A stretch of 64,000 bases of DNA from DATMER01 sp035536935 (GCA_035536935.1 DATLNC010000259.1:8659-72658); one strand, 5' to 3'; shown: positions 40,352 to 49,123, counted from the first letter of the stretch. The notes: a model not told the origin generated them from the letters alone. Numbers and translations: made by a program.

Positions 40352-41319
40352 GCGTCCGACCTCGGGGCGAGCCCGAGGTCTTCGAGAGAGCGGGAGGTCA
40401 GGACGCATTCGGCGAGGCGGATCAGGCTGTCGACGGAGTCGATCGCCTCGACCCGCCGCCGCACAGAGACGGGGATGCGTCCGAACCGTTGGGCGAGCAA
40501 CCGGAGCAGAACCTCCCGTGCGCCCTCCCGCATGCCCACTCGGTGCCCTTCGGCCATCAGCCGGTCTCCCCAACTCATCTCCGTAAGTCGCATTGCCGGA
40601 TTCCCTCCTCCAATATCTGAAGTAGCGTACTCCCAGGTCTCTTCGGGCGTCAACTCAAGATAAGTTGCGACGCAGTCCACCAGCAGGATTCGCTTTTCCT
40701 CGGAAAGCCGAGCGTCCGCAATACGGCGCAAGCAGGCTGCTTTGATCTCGGCCCTTGTGAGCTTCCCCACGTTCATCAGGGCAGCCAGGGCCCAGGCGAG
40801 CGGCTCAGGTCTCGTGAGGTATGCCGCCGCGTCGCAGCCGGACAGCCCGAAAGCCACGTACTGCGATCCGAGCCCGGGGCCGGTCGTCACGCCGGGCAGG
40901 GAACGGACTTGAAGGCCGGGCTCTCCGCCGCGGAGGGTGACCAGGATCGAGACCACATCCGAGTCGTACGCAGCTTCGATACGGCGCCGGTACTGACGGA
41001 GCCGGCCAAGGATCGGGCCTCTTGCCCGCGCCTCAATCTCCACATGGACGAGGAGAGACTCGGAGCCGCTCGCCAGGAGAGGAATCCGGGCCAGGAGGTC
41101 CGGTTCCCGCCGTCTGCCTGCCTCGGTGAAGAGCTCTTTGTCCAGAAAGACCGCTCCAGGAATGTCGAGGTGCCCGGACATACCAGGTAGCGCGAGTTGG
41201 AGCAGATCCGGGAAGAAAGCCCGCAGCAGGCGCTTGAATAGAAAGTCGTGACGAGCCCGTCCGGGCACACGTGTCCGCATTTGTTTGTATAGGAACGGAA
41301 AGTCGGAAGGAAATGTCAT
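40348..41319 (-). CDS. Rpn-family PD-(D/E)XK nuclease with DUF4351 tail
   Basis: 323 aa with GAAGGA directly before ATG 41319. The N-terminal nuclease-like core starts HDFLFKRLLRAFF, has D74 (REPDLLARIP) and the E94-I-E96 motif in VHVEIEARA. The C-terminal REVLLRLLAQRFGRIP...LEDLGL block is DUF4351. Relatives include the recombination-promoting nucleases of enteric bacteria, which cut DNA and are often multicopy. It is convergent with the DUF4410 gene. Confidence 0.82.
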   Translation of the reverse strand: MTFPSDFPFLYKQMRTRVPGRARHDFLFKRLLRAFFPDLLQLALPGMSGHLDIPGAVFLDKELFTEAGRRREPDLLARIPLLASGSESLLVHVEIEARARGPILGRLRQYRRRIEAAYDSDVVSILVTLRGGEPGLQVRSLPGVTTGPGLGSQYVAFGLSGCDAAAYLTRPEPLAWALAALMNVGKLTRAEIKAACLRRIADARLSEEKRILLVDCVATYLELTPEETWEYATSDIGGGNPAMRLTEMSWGDRLMAEGHRVGMREGAREVLLRLLAQRFGRIPVSVRRRVEAIDSVDSLIRLAECVLTSRSLEDLGLAPRSDA

Positions 41320-41363
41320 TCCTTCGAATGCTTCAGAGAAATCCAGATGGTAGGCTTTCCGTC

Positions 41364-42986
41364 ATGAGACGGTTGGCCCTGATCCTCATCCTCGCCCTTG
41401 CAGGCATGCCTGCCCTGGGCGAAGGCATCCGGTTCCGCGAGGTCTCCAAGGCCTGGGGGATCGACTTCCGCCATCATCATGGCGGCTCGGGAAAGAACTA
41501 CATCCTGGAGAGCTCGTCCGGCGGCCTGGTCATGTTCGATTACGACCTGGACGGCGACCAGGACCTCTTCTTCGTCGACGGCGGACGGATCCCCGGCTCT
41601 CCCTATCAGGGCGAGGAGCCCCGCTCGCGCCTCTTCCGCAACGATGGCGGCCGCTTCGTGGACGTCACGGCTGCCTGCGGCATCCGGGTGACGGGGTACG
41701 GACTCGGAGGCGGGGCCGGCGACGTGGACAACGACGGCGACCTCGACCTCTTCGTCACCCAGTTCGGTCCCGACCAGCTCTTCATCAACCAGGGGGACGG
41801 CACGTTCGTGGACGGCACCGCCCGCGCCGGAACATCCGATCCCCTCTGGAGCAGCTCAGCCGCTTTTGCCGATACGGACCGCGACGGAGACCTCGATCTC
41901 TACGTCGCGAACTACGTCGACTTCTCGGTCGAAACCTTCAAGCCCTGCGTCGACACCAGGACCGGCATCGCCGACTACTGCGGACCCCAGGCGTACAACG
42001 GCCTGCCGGACAGCTTCTACCGCAACCGGGGGGACGGCACCTTCGAAAACGCGGCGCAGCCGGCCGGCTTCGCGGGCGCGGTCGGACCCGGGCTCGGAGC
42101 CAGCTTCGGCGACATCGACAACGACCTCTGGCCCGACCTCTTCGTGGCCAACGACGGCAAGCAGAACTTCCTCTTCCGCAACAAGGGGGACGGCACGTTC
42201 GAGGACGAGTCTCTGCTGTCCGGCACCGCGCTCAGCGCCAAGGGGAAAGCCGAGGCGGGCATGGGAGTCGACCTCGAGGACTACGACGGCGACGGCCTGC
42301 TCGACATCGTAGTGACCAACTTCATCCTGGAGACGCCCGCTCTGTACAAGAACCTGGGCGCCGGCACGTTCGCGGATTATCGCTACATCGCCCAGATCTC
42401 CGAGGCCACGATCTTCTATCTCGCCTTCGGCGTCGACCTCGCCGACTTCGATCAGGACGGCGACCTCGACCTCATGATCGCCAACGGCCATATCAACGAG
42501 CACCCCGAGGAGCATCTGAAGGGAGCTACCTACGCCCAGCGCAACCAGCTCTTCGAGAACCTGGGCAACGGCAAGTTCCGGGAGGACAAGGCCACCGGCA
42601 TGGACGTGGTGCGCGTCAGCCGCGGCCTGGTCACCGGCGATCTGGACGGCGACGGCGATCTCGAGGCCGTGTTCGAAAACTCGAACGATCTCGCCGAGGT
42701 CTATGAGAATGTCGGCGGGGGCGGCAGCTGGCTGGCGGTGGAGCTGAGCGGCGCGAAGAGCAACCGCTCGGGGATCGGCGCGCGGCTGGAGCTCGCGGCG
42801 GGCGGCAAGACCCAGATCCGCGACGTCCGCACCGGCTCGTCATACGAGTCGCAGAACGCCCTGGCCGCGCACTTCGGCCTGGGTCAGGCCGCCGCGGCCG
42901 ACCGCCTTACCGTGCGCTGGCCGAGCGGCAAGGTCCAGGTCTTCAATCAGCTCCCTGCCGGCCGCAAGGTGCAAATCTCGGAGTGA
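41364..42986 (+). CDS. Exported CRTAC1-like FG-GAP/VCBS protein with ASPIC/UnbV domain
   Basis: 540 aa from ATG 41364, where a signal peptide begins (RRLALILILALAGMPALG); the frame extends upstream without a signal. Several FG-GAP beta-propeller repeats with Ca2+-binding D-x-D-x-D loops are visible (DYDLDGDQDLFFVDGG, DVDNDGDLDLFV, DTDRDGDLDLYV, DLDGDGDLEAVFE). The C-terminal ASPIC/UnbV domain contains NRSGIGARLEL and DRLTVRWPSGKVQ. It is probably an extracellular or periplasmic binding protein. It overlaps the convergent amidohydrolase by 44 bp. Confidence 0.88.
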   Translation: MRRLALILILALAGMPALGEGIRFREVSKAWGIDFRHHHGGSGKNYILESSSGGLVMFDYDLDGDQDLFFVDGGRIPGSPYQGEEPRSRLFRNDGGRFVDVTAACGIRVTGYGLGGGAGDVDNDGDLDLFVTQFGPDQLFINQGDGTFVDGTARAGTSDPLWSSSAAFADTDRDGDLDLYVANYVDFSVETFKPCVDTRTGIADYCGPQAYNGLPDSFYRNRGDGTFENAAQPAGFAGAVGPGLGASFGDIDNDLWPDLFVANDGKQNFLFRNKGDGTFEDESLLSGTALSAKGKAEAGMGVDLEDYDGDGLLDIVVTNFILETPALYKNLGAGTFADYRYIAQISEATIFYLAFGVDLADFDQDGDLDLMIANGHINEHPEEHLKGATYAQRNQLFENLGNGKFREDKATGMDVVRVSRGLVTGDLDGDGDLEAVFENSNDLAEVYENVGGGGSWLAVELSGAKSNRSGIGARLELAAGGKTQIRDVRTGSSYESQNALAAHFGLGQAAAADRLTVRWPSGKVQVFNQLPAGRKVQISE

Positions 42987-44193
42987 CGACCGCTACCTTC
43001 CCGCCCTTCATGACCCAGACGACCCGCTTGAGGGCGCGGATGTCCTGGAGGGGATCGCCCTCGACGGCGATCAGGTCGGCCTCGAAGCCTGGGGCGGCGG
43101 TGCCCACCTCCTTGCCGAGGCCGAGGGACTCGGCGGCGAGCGAGGTGGCCGAGACGATCGCGGCCCCGGGGTCCTGCCGCCCCTGCTCAACGCGGTAGAT
43201 CAGCTCCTCGAAGTTGCGGCCGTGCGAGCCGGCGACCGCGTCCGTGCCGAAGACGACCCTGAGCCCCGGCGTGACGAGCGCCTGCCGGAAGACCTCCAGG
43301 GCGCGGGGCACGGCCTTCTTCATCTGCGCGAAGCCCTCCTCGGAGTAGTTGCCGATGCCGAGGAAGTGCTCCTTGTTCTCGAAGTAGTTCCGGAAGACGA
43401 GGTCGATGTTCGGGTCGAAGTACGTGCCGCGCTCGGCGAGGACGCGGAGGGTCTCGGCGTCGAGCAGGGCGCCGTGCTCCACGACCGTGCAGCCGGCGAG
43501 GGCGGCGCGGCGGGCGCTCTCCGGGCCGTGGGCGTGGATCGCCGAGCGCAGGCCGAGCTTGCGCGCCTCGCCGCAGGCGGCGTCGAGCTGCTCCTGGCTC
43601 AAGGTGGGGCCGCCGCCGTCGCGGATGCTCTTCGAGGCGAAGACCTTGACCACGTCGGCGCCATCGGCTTTCAGCTTGCGCACGGCCTCCCGGTACTGCT
43701 CGGGCTTCCAGCCCTCCTCGCCGAGCGGCTCCAGGGAGGTGATCACCCGCGGGCCAGGAAGAATGCCGCGGCCGATCGCCTCGCGCAGGTCGCGGTCCTC
43801 GGGCGCGCCGAGGCTCTGGACCGTGGTGATCCCTCCCTGGAGGGTCTGCCAGGCGTTCTCGGCGGCGTAGAGGACGGTGCGGGCGGGCGCCTCGTTCTCG
43901 TCGTGGTGGGTCTTGCCGTCGGGATCGAAATGCCAGGAGAGATGGACGTGCGTGTCGATCCCGCCCGGCATCAGGGTGAGCCCGCGGAGATCCCAGGTGG
44001 GGGGATTTTTTCCCCCGGGCTCCACCGAAACGATGCGCGAGCCCTGGACGGTGACCGTGACGTCCGTGAGCACGCCGCCACGGCCGTCGAGCAGCCGCCC
44101 GGCGCGGATCGTCACAGGGGCGTCGGCAGCCTGGATAGGGAAGGTGGCGAGCAGGAGGATCAGGGAGAGGAGCGCGTGTCGCATGGCGCGCAT
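42943..44193 (-). CDS. Exported metal-dependent amidohydrolase
   Basis: 416 aa with a signal peptide ending at PIQAAD. The imidazolonepropionase-like fold is shown by the small beta domain (IRAGRLLDGRGG), the first metal site DTHVHLS, a carboxylated-Lys candidate in VVKVFASKS, AIHAHG, and GTDAVAG before the return to the beta domain (FEADLIAVEGDPLQDI). It hydrolyses an amide or similar bond, often a dipeptide or a lactam; substrate unknown. ATG 44184 is an alternative start. It is divergent from the cytochrome gene across 39 bp. Confidence 0.88.
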   Translation of the reverse strand: MRAMRHALLSLILLLATFPIQAADAPVTIRAGRLLDGRGGVLTDVTVTVQGSRIVSVEPGGKNPPTWDLRGLTLMPGGIDTHVHLSWHFDPDGKTHHDENEAPARTVLYAAENAWQTLQGGITTVQSLGAPEDRDLREAIGRGILPGPRVITSLEPLGEEGWKPEQYREAVRKLKADGADVVKVFASKSIRDGGGPTLSQEQLDAACGEARKLGLRSAIHAHGPESARRAALAGCTVVEHGALLDAETLRVLAERGTYFDPNIDLVFRNYFENKEHFLGIGNYSEEGFAQMKKAVPRALEVFRQALVTPGLRVVFGTDAVAGSHGRNFEELIYRVEQGRQDPGAAIVSATSLAAESLGLGKEVGTAAPGFEADLIAVEGDPLQDIRALKRVVWVMKGGKVAVVTPRFAPCGRQGAD

Positions 44194-44232
44194 TATGATG
44201 GAGGCTCAACCTTTCTCCGAAGGAGGAGCAGC

Positions 44233-44769
44233 GTGAGAAAAGCATGGGTCGTAGCTCTGTCGGTGATCGGATGTGCGGCTTTGTTCAACCTGCCTGAAGC
44301 CTCGGGCCAGAACAACCAGGGGGGCGAGCAGGCGCGGATCGCCCGCGGCTTCCAGATCGCGCCCGTCCCGCTCAAGCTCAAGGGCCGGAACCGCGATCTC
44401 GTCGGCCTGGGCAGCTACATCGTCAACGCCCAAGGCGGCTGCAACGACTGCCACACGAACCCGCCCTACGCGCCGGGAGGCAATCCCTTCCTCGGTCAGC
44501 CGGAGCACATCAACACCGACGGCTACCTCGCGGGCGGCGTCACCTTCGGCCCGTTCACCTCGGCCAACATCACGCCGGACGAGGACGGCAAGCCTGCCAG
44601 CCTGACCTACCAGGAGTTCAAGAAGGCGCTGCGGACCGGGCACGATCCCGACGATCCAGACGAGATCCTGCAGGTGATGCCCTGGCCCGTCTACGGGAAG
44701 ATGACGGATCGCGACCTGCGCGCGATCTACGAGTACCTGAGCGCGATCCCCTCGATCGCATCCCACTAG
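44233..44769 (+). CDS. Exported c-type cytochrome
   Basis: 178 aa from a GTG with AAGGAGG upstream. A signal peptide (VVALSVIGCAALFNLPEASG) precedes a single haem-binding CNDCH motif in a YIVNAQGGCNDCHTNP context; a Met ligand candidate lies in VMPWPVYGKM. The spacing resembles cytochrome c subunits of periplasmic dehydrogenases. No partner enzyme is adjacent. A terminator hairpin follows at 44777-44797. Confidence 0.9.
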   Translation: MRKAWVVALSVIGCAALFNLPEASGQNNQGGEQARIARGFQIAPVPLKLKGRNRDLVGLGSYIVNAQGGCNDCHTNPPYAPGGNPFLGQPEHINTDGYLAGGVTFGPFTSANITPDEDGKPASLTYQEFKKALRTGHDPDDPDEILQVMPWPVYGKMTDRDLRAIYEYLSAIPSIASH

Positions 44770-44776
44770 AAGGTAG

Positions 44777-44797
44777 GGGCGGCCCTTGTGGCCGCCC
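44777..44797. terminator. Bidirectional hairpin between cytochrome and protease genes
   Basis: GGGCGGCC - CTTGT - GGCCGCCC, an 8-bp perfect stem in the 43-bp gap between two convergent genes. No T-tract. Confidence 0.55.
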
Positions 44798-44812
44798 AGG
44801 TTTCCCGTCGGC

Positions 44813-45646
44813 TCAGTTGACGAGGCTCGGGCGGAAGGCCGAGGTGATGGCGATCATCCTCTGGACCTGTCCCGGGGTGAAGTGGTCCATGCAGGTGTCG
44901 GGGGTGTAGTTCATGAAGTTGAAGACGTCGTCGGCCCCGCCACCCGAGCAGGTATCGGCGCCGGGGGAGCAGGTCATGGTGGGCTCGGCCTGGGCGGGAG
45001 TGTCCGCCACCTCGTCGCCGTCGGCGCAGCCGCCCTGGAACGTGTGGTAGGCGCCGAGATAGTGCCCCATCTCATGGGCGAGCGTCAGGCCGTAGACGCC
45101 GACCTCCGGGTTGCCCGAGCCGGGCATGGTGAGCGGGTGCAGCGCGATGCCGTGCATGGTGCTGTTCTCCGCGTACCAGAACGGGAACGTGGCATAGCCG
45201 ACGACGCCGTTGCCCGGCGTGTTGGTCTGGCAGGTGTAGACGTTGACGCCGAAACGGGGGTCCCAGGCGAGCTTCTTCTTCATGGCCTTCTCGTTCTTGC
45301 TGCCGAAGGAGCAGTTGTTGAACCAGGCCTTGTTGTTCACCCGCTCGACGCCGGCGATGTAGAACGAGAAGGGCGTGCCGGAGAAGGCGACGTTGAGGTT
45401 GTGCACGAGGGTCTCGATCTGCGAGTTGGAGACCTTGCCCTTCTTGCCGGCCTGGATGACGTGGAAGGCGATCGGAATCTGCACCTCTTGGGCGAGCTTC
45501 TCGGTGGTGATCTTCCGGCTCATGCCCTCGATCCATTTCACGGTGGCGAGGTCGAGATCCGGGGTGCCGCACGTACGCTGAAGGGTCTCGGCGGAAACGG
45601 GAAGAGCGGTCAAGAGAACCGCGATGAGTGCCAGGATACGCTTCAC
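44813..45646 (-). CDS. Secreted M43-type zinc metalloprotease
   Basis: 277 aa from a GTG with GGAGG seven bases upstream; the open frame reaches 45829 but has no start signal or signal peptide there. The signal peptide ends at VSAE. The metzincin zinc site HEMGHYLGAYH is at 191-201 and the Met-turn FMNYTPD at 244-250, with eight Cys likely paired in disulfides, as in pappalysin/cytophagalysin (M43) proteases. It degrades extracellular protein. A 400-bp repeat-rich gap lies upstream. Confidence 0.9.
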   Translation of the reverse strand: MKRILALIAVLLTALPVSAETLQRTCGTPDLDLATVKWIEGMSRKITTEKLAQEVQIPIAFHVIQAGKKGKVSNSQIETLVHNLNVAFSGTPFSFYIAGVERVNNKAWFNNCSFGSKNEKAMKKKLAWDPRFGVNVYTCQTNTPGNGVVGYATFPFWYAENSTMHGIALHPLTMPGSGNPEVGVYGLTLAHEMGHYLGAYHTFQGGCADGDEVADTPAQAEPTMTCSPGADTCSGGGADDVFNFMNYTPDTCMDHFTPGQVQRMIAITSAFRPSLVN

Positions 45647-45778
45647 TGCAAAACCTCCGGTTGAAGTGAGTTGGGTTGCTATCCGGAGATACGCAGGAAG
45701 TTTTCCGGTCCCGCCAGGGGATTTCTCCCGCCTGAAGCGAATCTGTCTCCCGGAAGTCCGTTGCAGCCCTCCGGATTG

Positions 45779-46040
45779 GATTCGGCGCTCCGCAAAAAAA
45801 TTTAGCCCTATGCGGCGCCGATTTGGCACGCTAAAAATAAATCCAGAGGGCTAAAAGGCGATTTGGCACGTTGCCGTGGGTTTTAGAGGTCTGCGAGGCG
45901 CTTTGGCACGTTAGATTTTTCTGCAGAGGTCTGGAAGGCGATTTGGCGCGCCCGTTTTTCTTTTTGGCACGTCAAAAATTTCTGCAGAGGTCTGCAAGGC
46001 AATTTGGCACGTCAGCGGGAAATCCGGAGGGCTGTAGCCG
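45779..46040. repeat. 40-bp tandem repeat array with TTTGGCACG core
   Basis: Units start at 45779 (degenerate), 45820, 45860, 45900, 45940 (cut to 21 bp), 45961 and 46001: every complete step is 40 bp (41 for the first). Each unit begins with GATTTGGCACG or close, has an A/T-rich middle and ends in AGAGGTCTGNNAGGC or AGAGGGCTNNNAGGC. The array occupies the gap between the protease and the VapB-like gene and has no open frame with a domain. Identity is high in the core and lower in the middle. Confidence 0.88.
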
Positions 46041-46116
46041 CGCTGGGCCGGATGCAGCCCGCGTCTCGCCGGCATTCTTGGGTCCCAAGGATGGTAGAAT
46101 GAAGCAGAGGTGGCAT

Positions 46117-46365
46117 ATGGTGAAAATTATGACAAAGCTCGGCGAAGGTGGCAGGCTGGTGATTCCCGCCGACTATCGGAAAGCGCTGGGGGTCGACACT
46201 GGGGACGAGTTGGTCTTGATCCTGGAGGAGAACAGCCTGCGGGTGCTGACCCCAAAGGAGGGTATCCGACGGGCTCAAGCTCTGGTGCGGTCTTATATTC
46301 CGGAAGGCCAGCTTCTCTCGGACGAGTTGATCGAGGAGAGGCGAAAGGAATCTCAGCTTGAGTGA
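46117..46365 (+). CDS. AbrB/MazE-type antitoxin (VapB-like)
   Basis: 82 aa from ATG 46117, which has AGAGG at the right distance; ATG 46099 is possible, but a TAGAAT -10-like element at 46095-46100 would start transcription downstream of it. The swapped-hairpin AbrB domain is evident (TKLGEGGRLVIPADYRKALGV, GDELVLILEE). The C-terminal tail should wrap the toxin. It overlaps the toxin gene by 8 bp, the classic antitoxin-first order. Confidence 0.88.
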   Translation: MVKIMTKLGEGGRLVIPADYRKALGVDTGDELVLILEENSLRVLTPKEGIRRAQALVRSYIPEGQLLSDELIEERRKESQLE

Positions 46366-46741
46366 GGTGGTCCTCGACGCCTCTGCTGTTCTAGCCCTTC
46401 TGAACCGCGAGCCCGGCGCGGAAGAGGTTGAAAAGACGATTCCTGGCGCGGCTATAGGGGCCGTCAACCTGTCGGAAGTCGTCGCGAAGCTTGCCGAACG
46501 AGGCATGCCTGAGGAAGCGATCCGGCTCGCATTGTCAGGAATTGAGCTGGATGTCACTCCTTTCGATGGTCCCTTGGCCTACCGCGCCGGCCTGTTGAGA
46601 GTCTCCACCCGCGGTCTCGGACTATCCTTCGGGGACAGAGCCTGCCTCGCCCTCGGGCGACAGCTTGGAATGCCTGTGCTGACGGCAGATAGGCGTTGGA
46701 GCGAGCTGAGCGTCGGAGTCGAAGTTCGTGTAATTCGTTAG
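46358..46741 (+). CDS. PIN-domain toxin (VapC-like)
   Basis: 127 aa from a TTG with AAGGA eight bases upstream; GTG 46367 is an alternative. The PIN acidic residues are visible: D in VVLDASAVLALL, E in AVNLSEVVAKL, D in LSFGDRACLALG and D in VLTADRRW. It should be a Mg2+-dependent RNase neutralised by the preceding AbrB-type antitoxin. The stop codon overlaps the convergent rsmI gene by 4 bp. Confidence 0.9.
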   Translation: MSEVVLDASAVLALLNREPGAEEVEKTIPGAAIGAVNLSEVVAKLAERGMPEEAIRLALSGIELDVTPFDGPLAYRAGLLRVSTRGLGLSFGDRACLALGRQLGMPVLTADRRWSELSVGVEVRVIR

Positions 46742-47418
46742 GGCATAGCGCTTCCCACCACCACCACAAACTCGCCCTTGAGCGAAGGCCGCTTCCGCAG
46801 CTCTTCCAGCAGCTCGGATAGCGTTCCCCTCAGCACCTCCTCGTGCATCTTGGTCAGCTCCCGGCAGATGGCGGCGGGGCGGTCTCCCAGCTCGGCGAGG
46901 GCGTCTGCCAGGCTGGGGAGGAGGCGGTGGGGGGATTCGAAGTAGATGAGGGTGTGGCCGAGCGGGGCCCAGGTCTTGTAGAAAGTGCGGCGCTTGCCGG
47001 ACTTGGGCGGCGGGAAGCCCGCGAAGGTGAAGGGGTGCGGCGGCAGGCCGGAGGCGACCAGGGCGGTCAGGATCGCCGAGGGGCCGGGGATCGGCTCCAC
47101 CCGGATGCCCTTCGCCGCGGCCTCCCTCACCAGCACGAAGCCGGGGTCCGAGAGCAGCGGCGTGCCCGCGTCGCTCGCCACCGCGATCGTCTTCCCCTCT
47201 TCCAGGTCGGCCAGGAGACGGGGGAGGCGCTGGCGCTCGTTGTGCTCGTGGAGGGAGATCAGCGGCTTTTTGATTCCCAGGTGCGCGAGCAGCCGGCCGG
47301 TGTGCCGCGTGTCCTCGCAGGCGACGAGATCGGCCTCTGCGAACGCGGCTCTGGCGCGGGGCGAGAGGTCGTCCAGGTTGCCGATCGGCGTGGCGACGAC
47401 CACCAGCTTGCCGGCCAT
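46738..47418 (-). CDS. rsmI: 16S rRNA (cytidine-1402-2'-O)-methyltransferase
   Basis: 226 aa. The tetrapyrrole-methylase fold is shown by VVATPIGNLDDLSPRA at the N terminus, DTRHTGRLLAHLGI, and the SAM-site segment ASDAGTPLLSDPG with PGPSA following. RsmI methylates the 2'-O of C1402 in the 30S decoding centre. It is slightly shorter than the E. coli enzyme, ending right after the core fold. It starts one base after the nadE stop. Confidence 0.95.
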   Translation of the reverse strand: MAGKLVVVATPIGNLDDLSPRARAAFAEADLVACEDTRHTGRLLAHLGIKKPLISLHEHNERQRLPRLLADLEEGKTIAVASDAGTPLLSDPGFVLVREAAAKGIRVEPIPGPSAILTALVASGLPPHPFTFAGFPPPKSGKRRTFYKTWAPLGHTLIYFESPHRLLPSLADALAELGDRPAAICRELTKMHEEVLRGTLSELLEELRKRPSLKGEFVVVVGSAMP

Positions 47419-47419
47419 G

Positions 47420-48253
47420 TCAGTCCCGAGGGATCTCCTGGTCCAGGTTCACCGCGCTGCCCGAGAGGCGCGCGATCAGCATCAGGCGCCGCTTGAAGCG
47501 GAAGCGCTGCTCGTAGCTCAGGATCCGTTGCACCACGCGCTCGTCGTAGCCCCTCGCCACCACCTCTTCCGGCCGCAGGCCCTCGTCGAAGAGGAGATAG
47601 AGGACCTCGTCCGCCGTCTGGTAGTCGAAGCCCAGGTCCCCCTCGTCCGTCTGGCCCGGGAAGAGGTCCGCGGAGGGCGCCTTGTCGATCACCGCGGAGG
47701 GCAGCCCGAGATGGCGCGAGAGCTGCCAGATCTGCGCTTTATAGAGATCCCCCAGCGGGTTCAGGGAGCTTGCGTTGTCCCCGAAGACCGTGGAGTAGCC
47801 GAGCAGGATCTCGGTTTTATTGGAGGTTCCGAGCACGAGCGCGTTCCGCTTCTTGGCCTGGTCGAAGAGGATCGTCATCCGCTCGCGCGCCATCTTGTTG
47901 CCGCGGCGGACGGGATCGGCGTCAGACTCCGTCTTGAAGTACGCGTCGATCATGGGCGAGATGTCGATCACCCGGTGCGGGACGCCAAGATGTTCAGCCA
48001 CGGTGCGGGCGTCCTGCTCCGAGGCGGGGTTCGACGTGCGGTAGGGGAGGAGGAAGCCATGCACCCGCTCCGGCCCCAGGGCCTGCGCTGCCAGGGCCGC
48101 GGAAAGGGAGGAGTCCACGCCTCCGGAGAGGCCCACAACCACCCCGGACGTGCCCGAGGTCTCCACCGCGTCGCGGATGAAGCTCGTCAGGACCGCGACC
48201 GCCAGCGGCGCGTTGAGCACCAGCCGCTGCGGCACCTGCTCCTTACGGATCAT
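47420..48253 (-). CDS. nadE: NH3-dependent NAD+ synthetase
   Basis: 277 aa. The ATP pyrophosphatase P-loop SGGVDSS is at 43-49, with GTSNKTEILLGYSTVFGD as the deamido-NAD site. It makes NAD+ from nicotinate adenine dinucleotide and ammonia. It lacks an N-terminal glutaminase domain; the upstream nitrilase-family gene overlaps its ATG by four bases (ATGA) and may supply ammonia in trans. Confidence 0.94.
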   Translation of the reverse strand: MIRKEQVPQRLVLNAPLAVAVLTSFIRDAVETSGTSGVVVGLSGGVDSSLSAALAAQALGPERVHGFLLPYRTSNPASEQDARTVAEHLGVPHRVIDISPMIDAYFKTESDADPVRRGNKMARERMTILFDQAKKRNALVLGTSNKTEILLGYSTVFGDNASSLNPLGDLYKAQIWQLSRHLGLPSAVIDKAPSADLFPGQTDEGDLGFDYQTADEVLYLLFDEGLRPEEVVARGYDERVVQRILSYEQRFRFKRRLMLIARLSGSAVNLDQEIPRD

Positions 48254-49095
48254 CCCGGCCCCTCGATGTCCTGGCGTTCGTCGGCCAGGAGGGGCAGGCG
48301 CCAGCGCAGGCGGTCGGCCTCCCTCAAATCGATCTCGGTCACGAGCAGGTGCTCTTCGAGCAGCGGCGCGCGCTCGACCAGCTCGCCGCCGGGCCGCACC
48401 ACGTGGCTGCCGCCCGCGTAGAAGGAGCCCTCCTCCCAGCCCACACGGTTGACGTAGACGACCCAGCAGGTGTCGAGGATCGCGGTGGCGCGGGTGAGCG
48501 TCTCCCAGGTGTCGTGGTTGGCCGGCAGCTCGCCGGCGCCGATCCGTCCCGGCGCGACCGAGGGCACGACCAGGAGGTGCGCTCCGGCCACGGCCAGGCG
48601 GCGCGCCAGCCCGGGATGCCAGAGATCCTCGCAGATCAGGATCCCCATCCGGCCCCAGGGGAGGGTCGCCAGATCCAGCCGGCGCCCCGAGCGCACGAAG
48701 CGTTCTTCCTGGAAGAGGCCGTAGGTGGGGAGGTAGAGCTTGCGGTGGAAGAGGACGGGCTTGCCGTCCACGAGCAGAACGCAGGTGTTGTGGAGGACTC
48801 CGCGGTCGCTCTCTTCGATGAATCCCAGGACGACCGCCATGGGGCCCGCGGCTTCGGCCAGGCGGCGGAGCTGGGGCGCGGAGGGCGGCAGGGCGACGCG
48901 CGAGGTCAGGTGAAGCAGCCGGTAGCCGGTAAGGGAGAGCTCGGGGAAGACGAGGAGGCCGACCCCCCGCTGTCTGGCTTGATCGATCCAGTGGAGGTGG
49001 CGCTCGAGGTTCGCGGCGACATCGCCCAGGCGGCAGTCGATCTGCGCGAGCCCGACCGTCAATGTGGATGCCGCGTTTTCCCCCCCTTCAGTCAT
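48250..49095 (-). CDS. Nitrilase-superfamily amidohydrolase, probable glutaminase partner of NadE
   Basis: 281 aa. The Glu-Lys-Cys triad is intact: E52 (FPELSLTGY), K119 (FHRKLYLP) and C155 (LICEDLWHP). In two-domain NAD+ synthetases this domain is fused to NadE and hydrolyses glutamine; here it is a separate gene overlapping nadE, so a split glutamine-dependent NAD+ synthetase is likely. No clear ribosome binding site precedes ATG 49095. It is divergent from the SurA-like gene across only 28 bp. Confidence 0.85.
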   Translation of the reverse strand: MTEGGENAASTLTVGLAQIDCRLGDVAANLERHLHWIDQARQRGVGLLVFPELSLTGYRLLHLTSRVALPPSAPQLRRLAEAAGPMAVVLGFIEESDRGVLHNTCVLLVDGKPVLFHRKLYLPTYGLFQEERFVRSGRRLDLATLPWGRMGILICEDLWHPGLARRLAVAGAHLLVVPSVAPGRIGAGELPANHDTWETLTRATAILDTCWVVYVNRVGWEEGSFYAGGSHVVRPGGELVERAPLLEEHLLVTEIDLREADRLRWRLPLLADERQDIEGPG

Positions 49096-49123
49096 GGCCG
49101 CGCCGATGCTAGCATGTCTCCAA

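Noticed and set aside
18361..41333. AAGGAATGACATTT shared near the RAYT leader (about 18374-18387) and the Rpn start (41312-41325)
   Set aside because: Fourteen bases that include a ribosome binding site and start codon; only two copies and no wider similarity, so chance or convergent leader sequence is enough.
45820..46011. TTGGCACG cores as sigma-54 promoters
   Set aside because: A sigma-54 site needs GG and GC ten bases apart between -24 and -12; none of the units has GC at that distance.
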